The notes beneath the pieces are model-generated. The model did not search any database, was not told where the DNA came from, and was given only the letters and a program-made list of their open reading frames with translations. A stretch of 32,375 bases of DNA from a virus: positions 1 through 32,375 of the IMG/VR virus record IMGVR_UViG_3300042864_000637; one strand, 5' to 3'. The position numbers and the translations under genes were made by a program. Positions 6,624 through 12,096 of the stretch are shown here, piece after piece. Position 1 is the first letter of the stretch, and each line of letters opens with the position of its first letter.

Positions 6624-6854
6624 TTAGCGGCGGCAGATGAAGGCGAAGCCGGAGCCGGGCAGGCTCCCGCCGTCCATGTCCTCGGGCCAGCCAAAGCGAC
6701 GCGCCAGCGCCACGGCGGCAGCCTTGTGGTTCTCATAGATGCCGATGGCGTGGTCCCATGAGACGATGACGCTGCCCGCGTCTGCGGTGGCCTTCACGCG
6801 GCCCGGCAGGCGATTGGTCGGGCCGAGGAATTTGGTTTGGATGGCTTGATACAT
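6624..6854 (-). CDS. Conserved small phage protein, 76 aa (MYQAIQTKFLGPTN type)
   Basis: The N-terminus MYQAIQTKFLGPTNRLPGRVKA, followed by VSWDHAIGIYENHKAAAVALARRFGW, is typical of a small phage/prophage protein family that I recall as conserved but uncharacterised. The fold looks like short beta strands followed by a helix. The ATG at 6854 has AAGGGGA upstream. Its leader shares an 18-19-base segment with the leader of the small membrane gene at 5735. A 70-base gap upstream may hold a promoter. Confidence 0.72.
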   Translation of the reverse strand: MYQAIQTKFLGPTNRLPGRVKATADAGSVIVSWDHAIGIYENHKAAAVALARRFGWPEDMDGGSLPGSGFAFICRR

Positions 6855-6889
6855 GGTCTATCCCCTTGTGTGCGGTGGTCGCAGGAAAA

Positions 6890-6918
6890 TCTGTAGCGTT
6901 ATGCGTGCCGTGACGCAA
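6890..6918 (-). promoter_or_regulatory. Possible leftward promoter before the 6854 gene
   Basis: On the minus strand TTGCGT (6913-6918) is followed 17 bases later by TACAGA (6890-6895). The -35 is reasonable and the -10 is weak. It lies in the only sizeable gap (6855-6924) of this part of the gene chain. Confidence 0.3.
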
Positions 6919-6924
6919 TAGGTC

Positions 6925-7017
6925 TTATGGCGTCACGATCAGCAGCAGCCAAAGCGCGCCAAGTAGCAGCGCGAGGGTGGCGGCGTGGCCGAGGGCGGTG
7001 GCAATGGTGCGGAGCAT
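6925..7017 (-). CDS. Very small single-helix membrane protein, 30 aa
   Basis: The peptide is MLRTIATALGHAATLALLLG followed by ALWLLLIVTP. It is almost entirely one hydrophobic helix with a basic N-terminus, so the N-terminus is probably cytoplasmic. GAGAGGA lies about 9-10 bases before the ATG at 7017, and the preceding gene stops 14 bases upstream. It belongs with the two other tiny membrane peptides of this region (5613-5735 and 6092-6163). A longer in-frame extension upstream is Arg/Pro-rich and overlaps a better-supported gene, so I reject it. Confidence 0.58.
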   Translation of the reverse strand: MLRTIATALGHAATLALLLGALWLLLIVTP

Positions 7018-7031
7018 GGGTGCGGATCCTC

Positions 7032-7229
7032 TCACTTGCTGGCGGGCGGGTGGGTGGTGCTGCCGGGATTGGCAGCGGCGAAGCGGTGCGCGCGTGCCTC
7101 CGGCAGGTAGAAAGCGCGGCCATCGGGCAGGACGACGCACCACTTGGCGGCGGCTGCTGCGGCCATCAGCGCGCCGATACCGGGCGGCAGCAGTGGGTCA
7201 TCCCGAAACGGGTCAGCGGGGCGGGGCAT
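7032..7229 (-). CDS. Hypothetical protein, 65 aa
   Basis: Begins MPRPADPFRDDPLLPPGIGALMAAAAAAKWCVVLPDGRAFYLPEARAHRF. The short beta segment KWCVVLPDGRAFYL is the most protein-like part. It is preceded by TAAGGA at about 9 bases. The C-terminus is Pro/Thr/His-rich and probably disordered. No family recognised. It sits 12 bases after the preceding gene in the leftward chain. Confidence 0.6.
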   Translation of the reverse strand: MPRPADPFRDDPLLPPGIGALMAAAAAAKWCVVLPDGRAFYLPEARAHRFAAANPGSTTHPPASK

Positions 7230-7241
7230 GTGTGCAGGTCC

Positions 7242-7484
7242 TTAGATCGGGTTGCTATCGAGGAAGGCGCGGGCGCGCTCGTGCTGCGCCATGTTCTGTT
7301 CGCGAAGGCGCAGGGCGCGATGCATCTGCGCGAGATGGGCAGCCTCGCCCGCAGCATTGCCGCGCCGCATGGCTTGATCGGCCAAGCGTTCCGCCCACAA
7401 GGCCTCACGGTTCCACCCTTGCGCCCGCTTGAGCGCGGCGGCAGATTGGCGGGTTGCCTTCACGATTGCGACTAGATCGGCCAT
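7242..7484 (-). CDS. Hypothetical helical protein, 80 aa
   Basis: An almost wholly helical, Arg/Ala/Glu-rich protein (MADLVAIVKATRQSAAALKRAQGWNREALW, then RLADQAMRRGNAAGEAAHLAQMHRALRLREQNM). It is likely a helical hairpin or coiled coil. It has its own candidate promoter (TTGCGC, 17 bases, TATGCT) and a leader sharing 15 identical bases with the leader of the GP88 gene. This suggests co-regulation with that gene. Function unknown. Confidence 0.65.
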   Translation of the reverse strand: MADLVAIVKATRQSAAALKRAQGWNREALWAERLADQAMRRGNAAGEAAHLAQMHRALRLREQNMAQHERARAFLDSNPI

Positions 7485-7498
7485 GTGTGCGTTGTCCT

Positions 7499-7513
7499 AT
7501 CGGTTGCGACAAG
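7499..7513 (-). repeat. 15-bp leader repeat, copy 1 (other copy 8314-8328)
   Basis: The minus-strand sequence CTTGTCGCAACCGAT occurs here and at 8314-8328, each time directly between a -10-like element and the start codon. Similarity extends on the -10 side (CTTAT-GCTTCC here against CTTATACGCTTCT there). It may be a shared transcribed leader or operator. Confidence 0.6.
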
Positions 7514-7516
7514 GGA

Positions 7517-7545
7517 AGCATAAGGATGCGCCCCGTAGGGCGCAA
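7517..7545 (-). promoter_or_regulatory. Sigma70-type leftward promoter with overlapping hairpin
   Basis: On the minus strand TTGCGC (7540-7545) and TATGCT (7517-7522) are separated by exactly 17 bases, and they precede the gene starting at 7484. A 7-bp palindrome (7527-7533 with 7538-7544, loop of 4) fills the spacer. It could act as an operator or as the terminator stem of the preceding GP88 gene. Downstream of the -10, 7499-7513 is identical to 8314-8328. Confidence 0.55.
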
Positions 7546-7559
7546 CCCTTTCTATTGCA

Positions 7560-8297
7560 CTATGCGGCCACCCGGACCACAAAGCCAGACGTGTCGCGGC
7601 GGGCCTTTGCACCCTTCGGCGTGAGCCCGACAATGGTGCCGCGCGGGTCTAGGTGGCGAAGGTCGTGCGCGTCCCCGTCGATAACGCGCATGCCGTTCCA
7701 CATGGCGGGGACGCGATCGAAGACGACGGCCGCATTGCCACCTTGCGCCACGATATCCGCGACAGTCGCGTCGTTTTCTTCGTTGCGCGACAGTGTGAGG
7801 TGGTAATTAGCGGGCAGCGCGCGCCGCATGCGGCTCGCGATTTTGGTGTAATCCACGAATTGGATATGAGGGAACGCGTCCATAAGGTTGCGGTACCGCA
7901 CGCCCGCGCGCTCGCAGGCAATGCCTTCCCACGCGATATCCGTGGATCCGTTCATACGGACGCAAAGGCGCAGCCCCATGCGGGTCGCCTTGTGTTCGGC
8001 TAGCTCAATCGACCGGACCACATCGGCCATGTAGGCCGCGCGGTCACGCATGAACCGGCGCGCCTTATCAATGCGAGACTGGCGCACGGAATTGATATCC
8101 GTATCTCGCGCGACCATGGAGGCCTGCCCGCTATACCAGCCAAGGCATGCGGCGCGGCAGCCTGCGGTTGCCTTCGGGCAGAGATCTCCCACGCCCGCAA
8201 CGCTGGCGGGCGCCATGTAGTGGATGGCGTTAAGGTATCCGTAGCCTTGCGCCTTGATGGCCTTCGCGCTGTCGACGCTAAAGATTGTGTTTTGCAT
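7560..8297 (-). CDS. GP88-family phage protein (radical-SAM-like features)
   Basis: A 245-residue protein from the ATG at 8297. A further 30 upstream codons are in frame but run into the promoter region. It matches my recollection of the phage 'gene product 88' family (first named in mycobacteriophages): an N-terminal Cys cluster LCPKATAGCRAACLGWYSG (C40, C47, C51), then NSVRQSRIDKARRF and MNGSTDIAWEG. Alternating beta/alpha segments follow (IQFVDYTKI, YHLTLSRNEEND, NAAVVFDR, GTIVGLTPKG). The three clustered cysteines, then a strand-TK-R pattern and a strand ending in SRNEEN, resemble Fe-S radical-SAM-like phage proteins such as DUF5131, so an Fe-S enzyme is possible. That is inference; the family has no established function that I know. 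It is the first gene of the leftward unit and has its own promoter. Confidence 0.75.
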   Translation of the reverse strand: MQNTIFSVDSAKAIKAQGYGYLNAIHYMAPASVAGVGDLCPKATAGCRAACLGWYSGQASMVARDTDINSVRQSRIDKARRFMRDRAAYMADVVRSIELAEHKATRMGLRLCVRMNGSTDIAWEGIACERAGVRYRNLMDAFPHIQFVDYTKIASRMRRALPANYHLTLSRNEENDATVADIVAQGGNAAVVFDRVPAMWNGMRVIDGDAHDLRHLDPRGTIVGLTPKGAKARRDTSGFVVRVAA

Positions 8298-8313
8298 GGT
8301 CCGACTGTCCCTA

Positions 8314-8328
8314 ATCGGTTGCGACAAG
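8314..8328 (-). repeat. 15-bp leader repeat, copy 2 (other copy 7499-7513)
   Basis: Identical to 7499-7513. It lies between the candidate -10 (8334-8339) and the GP88 start codon at 8297. Confidence 0.6.
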
Positions 8329-8333
8329 AGAAG

Positions 8334-8361
8334 CGTATAAGCCACTTCGCAGCCGATGCAA
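8334..8361 (-). promoter_or_regulatory. Sigma70-type leftward promoter of the GP88 gene
   Basis: On the minus strand TTGCAT (8356-8361), 16 bases, TATACG (8334-8339). It would start the whole leftward unit from the edge of the repeat-rich intergenic region. Confidence 0.45.
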
Positions 8362-8560
8362 CAGAAAATGTAGCGCCAGATGCACATTTTTTCCGACGCC
8401 AGGCGGGCTAGGATTTTATTCTAGCCTAGCGCGGGATTTCGGCGGTTTGCGTGGCGGTTTCGGTAGGGCGGTGCGGCGGCTAAACCGCCGAACTGCCGAA
8501 GCAAAAAGCGCCGCTATGTCAACGCGGTAACGCGGGCTTTCGGCGGTTTCGGTAGTGCTG

Positions 8561-8615
8561 TTGTTATATTGTTTAGATATAGTAGGTATATATACCTATA
8601 GTATATTATAGGTTT
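8561..8615. repeat. AT-rich island of overlapping palindromes
   Basis: About 55 bases almost without G/C in a GC-rich genome. TAGGTATATATACCTA (8583-8598) is a perfect 16-bp palindrome. It overlaps CCTATA-N6-TATAGG (8595-8612). It could serve as a DNA-unwinding element or hold promoter -10 elements. Repeat elements flank it on both sides, in opposite orientations. Confidence 0.6.
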
Positions 8616-8632
8616 AGGGGTCTGCTAACATT

Positions 8633-8817
8633 TTCGGCACTGCCGAAACTGCCGAACTGCCGAAACCCGCTCGCCCTCGACGCCACACCGCCGCATCCTG
8701 CCCGCGCCAGTGCCATGTCTCTGCTCGACGTCGTTCGGCATAGCCGAAACTGCCGAACACTGCCGAACGCTGAATGTCTCGGCTTGATCGCTTTCGGCAT
8801 TGCCGAAACTGCCGAAC
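8633..8817 (+). repeat. Three copies of a 25-bp palindrome-plus-direct-repeat element
   Basis: Copies at 8633-8657, 8734-8758 and 8793-8817 each read TTCGGCA, two variable bases, then GCCGAAACTGCCGAAC. All 23 fixed bases are identical. Each holds an inverted repeat (TTCGGC/GCCGAA) and a second GCCGAA half-site one turn away. Extra TGCCGAA half-sites follow copies 1 (8658) and 2 (about 8761). Start-to-start spacing is 101 and 59 bases. These look like binding sites for a dimeric protein. Confidence 0.8.
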
Positions 8818-8892
8818 GCTGGCGCCAGCTGGCTGCGCGCCTGGCGTGGTGTTACGTTATAACATACCGCCTGGCCCTGGCGGGATGCGATG

Positions 8893-8953
8893 TGCAATAG
8901 ATTGTATGGCGTATACAGTCAGCCCGCGGCCCATTGCCTGTAATAGATTGTAT
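8893..8953 (+). promoter_or_regulatory. Paired 15-bp direct repeats with a TATAAT; possible late promoter
   Basis: TG[CT]AATAGATTGTAT occurs at 8893-8907 and 8939-8953, 46 bases apart. The second copy runs into a perfect TATAAT (8951-8956) on the strand of the late genes. No good -35 hexamer stands 16-18 bases upstream. An activator-dependent promoter is possible, with the repeats as activator sites. Confidence 0.4.
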
Positions 8954-9040
8954 AATGCAGGCAGCCGGGGGGAGGGGGCCGGCGGGCCGCCCGGTCCAGG
9001 GCCGGAGGGGCTACAAACAAAATTTTTTCGTAGAAATTTT

Positions 9041-9061
9041 TTGCAACACAGCTTGTTGCAA
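9041..9061. other. Hairpin before the small terminase gene
   Basis: TTGCAACA (9041-9048) pairs with TGTTGCAA (9054-9061) around a 5-base loop. AAATTTTTT occurs twice just upstream (9020-9028 and 9034-9042). It would lie in the leader of the late transcript. The T-runs precede the stem on the plus strand, so it is not a standard rightward terminator. Confidence 0.4.
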
Positions 9062-9104
9062 CGCGCCATTTGCACCCGCGTCACACAACATGGTACAAGC
9101 GGGC

Positions 9105-9557
9105 ATGTCGATCTTCTCCCTCCCGTATGAGCCGCGGCGGCTGCAAGCGACGGAAGCGCGGCTGGAGGCCATCTACAACGCGGCGCGCAAGGGCCTGCGT
9201 GGGGACACGCTGGCGCTGGCCGCCGGAATGCGCCCCGCAGAGTACCGCAGCCTCTGCGAGTTCGACCCGCTGGCGGCGCTGGCCGAGGAGAAGGGGCGCG
9301 CCGACGGCGAGATGGAGATGTCGGAGGTGCTGCACACCGCCGCCCGCGAGGGCGACGCCAAGGCGGCGCTGGACATCCTCAAGCACGTCCACGGCTGGGT
9401 GGCAAAGCAGGCCGTGACGGTCGAGGTCAACCAGACGATCTCGATCACGAACGCGCTACAGGAAGCGCAGCGCCGCGTCATCGAGGGCGCCGCAGAGTCC
9501 GTCACCACCATCGAAGACGCACAGCCCTACCCGGAGCGCGTTCGTGCAGACGGTTAA
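9105..9557 (+). CDS. Terminase small subunit (putative)
   Basis: A 150-residue protein directly before the large terminase gene and overlapping it by 14 bases, the standard terS-terL arrangement. P22 gp3 is of similar length. The N-terminal half (EARLEAIYNAARKGLRGDTLALAAGM, then YRSLCEFDPLAAL) has a helix-turn-helix-like pattern typical of the DNA-recognition domain. The middle is helical (EMEMSEVLHTAAREGDAKAALDILKHVHGW), as expected for ring assembly. The C-terminus has a short beta segment (AVTVEVNQTISI). Start choice is uncertain. ATG 9105 follows a weak AAGCGGG, and ATG 9090 has no ribosome site. The repeats upstream could be part of a packaging signal. Confidence 0.78.
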   Translation: MSIFSLPYEPRRLQATEARLEAIYNAARKGLRGDTLALAAGMRPAEYRSLCEFDPLAALAEEKGRADGEMEMSEVLHTAAREGDAKAALDILKHVHGWVAKQAVTVEVNQTISITNALQEAQRRVIEGAAESVTTIEDAQPYPERVRADG

Positions 9558-11067
9558 GTACTCGCCCGACGACGAGATGGAGCTGATGAGCCGGCTGTGG
9601 ACGCCGGCCATTAAGGACAACCCGCTGAAGTTCGTGCTGTTCGCCTTCCCGTGGGGCCAGAAAGGCACGCCGCTGGAACACTTCCAGGGGCCGCGCAAGT
9701 GGCAGCGCGAGGTGTTGCAGAACCTGGCTGACCACATCCGCAGCAACAACGGCAAGGTGGACTTCGACACCTTCCGCATGGCCATCTCGTCCGGCCGCGG
9801 CATCGGCAAGTCGGCGCTTGTCTCCTGGCTGGTCATCTGGATGCTGACGACCAGGATCGGCTCGACGACCATCGTGTCGGCTAATAGCGAGGCGCAGCTT
9901 CGCTCCGTCACCTGGGCCGAGATCACCAAGTGGCTTTCAATGAGCCTCAACAGCCACTGGTTTGAGGTCAGCGCGACGCGCGTCATGCCGGCAAAGTGGC
10001 TGACGGAGCTGGTCGAGCGCGACCTCAAGATGGGCACGCGCTACTGGGGCGTCGAGGGCCGGCTGTGGTCGGCTGAGAACCCCGACGCCTACGCGGGCGT
10101 TCACAACTTCGACGGCGTGATGCTGATCTACGACGAGGCCAGCGGTATCGACGACACCATTTGGTCGGTCGCTGCGGGCTTCTTCACCGAGAACACGCCG
10201 CACCGCTTCTGGCTGGCGTTCAGCAACCCCCGCCGCAACGCGGGGTACTTCTACGAGTGCTTCCACTCCAAGCGGGACTTCTGGGGCACGAAGATTGTGG
10301 ACGCCAGGTCGGTCGAAGGCACCGACAAGCAGGTCTACCAGCAGATCATCGACGAGTACGGGCCGGACAGCACCCAGGCCCACGTCGAGGTCTACGGGCA
10401 GTTCCCCAACGCCTCCGACGACCAGTTTATCGGCGCCAGCTTGGTGGACGACGCCATGCGCCGCCCGGCGTACAAGGATCCGTCGGCGCCCGTCGTGCTG
10501 GGGGTGGATCCGGCGCGGTTCGGCAGTGACAGCACGGTGCTGGCCATCCGCCAGGGGCGCGACGTCGTCGCCATCAAGCGGCACAAGGGCGACGACACCA
10601 TGACCGTCGTGGGCCACGTCATCGAGGCCATTGAGACGTACAAGCCAGCGCTGGTGGTTATCGACGAAGGCGGCCTAGGCGCCGGCGTCGTGGACCGGCT
10701 CAAGGAGCAGCGGTACAAGGTAAAGGGGGTCAACTTCGGCAACAAGTCAAAGAACCCGGTGATGTGGGGCAACAAGCGCGCCGAGATGTGGGGCGAGATG
10801 CGGGAGTGGCTTAAGACGGGGTCAATCCCGCAGGACCGCTTCCTCAAAAACGACCTGACCGGGCCGATGATGAAGCCCGACAGCAAGGGTACGATCTATC
10901 TGGAGAGCAAGAAGGACATGAAGGCCCGCGGGCTGGCCAGCCCCGACGCCGCCGACGCCATTGCCGTCACCTTCGCCTTTCCGGTGGCCCATCGGGAATA
11001 TGTGGACAGAACCCTGCGGCGCAATTATGCTGCGGGCGGCATACAGACGTCTTGGATGGGATCTTAA
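9544..11067 (+). CDS. Terminase large subunit
   Basis: A 507-residue packaging motor, close to P22 gp2 in size. The ATPase domain has Walker A SSGRGIGKS (K89) and Walker B MLIYDEA (D197, E198). The RNase H-like nuclease domain shows LGVDPARFGSDST (D322), LVVIDEGGLGAG (D374) and SPDAADAIAVTF (D471), the three acidic positions that bind metal. It would cut concatemeric DNA and drive it into the prohead through the portal encoded downstream. The start is a GTG at 9544 with GGAG about 8 bases upstream, inside the end of the small-subunit gene. Confidence 0.95.
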   Translation: MQTVKYSPDDEMELMSRLWTPAIKDNPLKFVLFAFPWGQKGTPLEHFQGPRKWQREVLQNLADHIRSNNGKVDFDTFRMAISSGRGIGKSALVSWLVIWMLTTRIGSTTIVSANSEAQLRSVTWAEITKWLSMSLNSHWFEVSATRVMPAKWLTELVERDLKMGTRYWGVEGRLWSAENPDAYAGVHNFDGVMLIYDEASGIDDTIWSVAAGFFTENTPHRFWLAFSNPRRNAGYFYECFHSKRDFWGTKIVDARSVEGTDKQVYQQIIDEYGPDSTQAHVEVYGQFPNASDDQFIGASLVDDAMRRPAYKDPSAPVVLGVDPARFGSDSTVLAIRQGRDVVAIKRHKGDDTMTVVGHVIEAIETYKPALVVIDEGGLGAGVVDRLKEQRYKVKGVNFGNKSKNPVMWGNKRAEMWGEMREWLKTGSIPQDRFLKNDLTGPMMKPDSKGTIYLESKKDMKARGLASPDAADAIAVTFAFPVAHREYVDRTLRRNYAAGGIQTSWMGS

Positions 11068-11070
11068 GAC

Positions 11071-11532
11071 ATGTCGAGCAACACCAAGCCGATTGGCGTC
11101 GCCTACGAAGACCAAAACATTGTCGGCGCTGATACCGTCAGCGCAACAACCGTCAGCGGCACTGACGTCAACGGCGTGGACATTTACGCCTCCGACGAGA
11201 TTGGCTACGCGGCAGCCGCGCAGAGCACCGTCACGCAGTTGACCGACAAGTCCACGGGCGTGACGATTAACGCCTCAGCGGGCCAAATTACGATGAACAA
11301 TGCTACCCTCAACGCTACTACCAATGTTGCGTTTACTATGACCAACAGCAAAATATCCGCCAAAGATTTAGTGATTGTCAACGTGGCTGGCGGCGTGGCG
11401 TCAAATGTAACCTACAACTGCTGGGTTTCAGGCCACACGGCTGGTTCTTGCGCGTTTGTCCTGCGTAACATCTCAGCCGGTCCGTTATCCGAAGCCGTCG
11501 TGTTGAACTTTGCCATTATCCATTGCGTGTAA
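11071..11532 (+). CDS. Beta-rich virion protein, putative head decoration or fibre-like
   Basis: A 153-residue Thr/Ser/Ala/Val-rich protein. It has a low-complexity repeat-like N-terminus (VSATTVSGTDVNGVDIYAS) and a beta-strand C-terminal domain (STGVTINASAGQITMNNATL, then AFTMTNSKISAKDLVIVNV). The block TQLTDKSTGVTINA-GQITMNNATL is one I recall from many uncharacterised phage structural proteins. It begins 4 bases after the terminase stop with a weak ribosome site. It probably sits on the capsid surface, but that is inferred from composition and place. Confidence 0.6.
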   Translation: MSSNTKPIGVAYEDQNIVGADTVSATTVSGTDVNGVDIYASDEIGYAAAAQSTVTQLTDKSTGVTINASAGQITMNNATLNATTNVAFTMTNSKISAKDLVIVNVAGGVASNVTYNCWVSGHTAGSCAFVLRNISAGPLSEAVVLNFAIIHCV

Positions 11533-11533
11533 G

Positions 11534-11791
11534 ATGCCAAAAAAAAGCGTATCGCTGGCCGTAGGCCGCGGCGAGAAGCTACCGACGAGCAAGGGCGCCG
11601 GCCTGACTGCAAAGGGCCGGGCCAAGTACAATCGCGAGACGGGCTCCAACCTCAAGCCCCCGGCGCCCAGCCCCAAGACCGAGGCTGACAAGGGCCGCAA
11701 AAAGTCCTTTTGCGCCCGCATGGCGGGTGTGGTAGCCAAGTCGGAGAACGCCGACCGCGCCAAGGCAAGCATGAAAAGGTGGAAGTGCTGA
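11534..11791 (+). CDS. Small basic phage protein, DUF6321-like, 85 aa
   Basis: A Lys/Arg/Ser-rich protein with the blocks GAGLTAKGRAKYNRETGSNLK and GRKKSFCARMAGV. These match the DUF6321-type signature I recall from environmental phages. The start at 11534 follows the previous stop by one base. The first of three consecutive small basic genes between terminase and portal. Strong positive charge suggests contact with DNA or with the inside of the capsid. No function is established. Confidence 0.72.
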   Translation: MPKKSVSLAVGRGEKLPTSKGAGLTAKGRAKYNRETGSNLKPPAPSPKTEADKGRKKSFCARMAGVVAKSENADRAKASMKRWKC

Positions 11792-11952
11792 TGGCCAAGC
11801 CAGGTCTTTACGCTGCAATCCACGCCAAACGCGCCCGCATCGCCGCCGGCTCTGGCGAGAAGATGCGGAAGCCCGGCAGCAAGGGCGCGCCCACCGCGGC
11901 TGCGTTCCGCGAGTCTGCCAAGACTGCCAAGCCCGCGAAGAAGGGTAAGTGA
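11791..11952 (+). CDS. Small basic conserved phage protein, 53 aa
   Basis: Begins MAKPGLYAAIHAKRARIAAG and continues SGEKMRKPGSKGAPTAAAFRES with a Lys/Ala-rich end. The pattern GLYAxIHAKRxRIAxGSGEKMRKPGSKGAPTxxAF, spread over most of its length, is one I associate with many uncultured aquatic phages. The ATG overlaps the upstream stop by one base (TGATG). Highly basic, so probably binds DNA or a partner in the head. Function unknown. Confidence 0.72.
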   Translation: MAKPGLYAAIHAKRARIAAGSGEKMRKPGSKGAPTAAAFRESAKTAKPAKKGK

Positions 11953-11953
11953 C

Positions 11954-12094
11954 ATGCCTCTGGTGAAGTCCACCTCCAAAGAGGCGTTTCGCAAGAACGT
12001 GAAGGCTGAGATTGCCGCCGGTAAACCGGCCAAGCAGGCGGTCGCAATCGCGTACTCGACCAAGCGCGAAGCGGCCAAGAAGGGCAAGAAGTAA
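11954..12094 (+). CDS. Small basic conserved phage protein, 46 aa
   Basis: Reads [20 protein letters not shown], then [20 protein letters not shown] and a lysine-rich tail. The block [18 protein letters not shown] recurs in very many phage small proteins near head genes. The ATG is one base after the previous stop. It completes a run of three basic mini-proteins. No function is known to me. Confidence 0.7.
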   Translation: MPLVKSTSKEAFRKNVKAEIAAGKPAKQAVAIAYSTKREAAKKGKK

Positions 12095-12096
12095 GC

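Larger units (their letters stand above)
8362..9104. other. Repeat-rich intergenic region; candidate replication origin or control region
   Basis: No credible gene is seen here on either strand. The region lies between the leftward unit (first start 8297) and the rightward late genes (first start 9105). It contains reversed, diverged repeat copies (8437-8466, 8485-8502, 8539-8556), an AT-rich palindromic island (8561-8615), three 25-bp repeat elements (8633-8817), two 15-bp direct repeats (8893-8907, 8939-8953), a G-rich run (about 8965-9010) and a hairpin with T-runs (9020-9061). Iteron-like repeats beside an AT-rich island are typical of replication origins. Closeness to the small terminase gene also leaves room for a packaging site. 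Confidence 0.6.

Noticed and set aside
8633-8817. CRISPR-like array
   Set aside because: The spacing between copies is irregular (101 and 59 bases start to start), half-sites lie in between, only three copies exist and no cas gene is near.
8857-9084. 75-codon minus-strand frame with Cys/Lys start (MTRVQMARCNKLCCKKF)
   Set aside because: Crosses the hairpin, T-runs and direct repeats, is Pro/Gly low-complexity in its second half and has no coupled neighbour.
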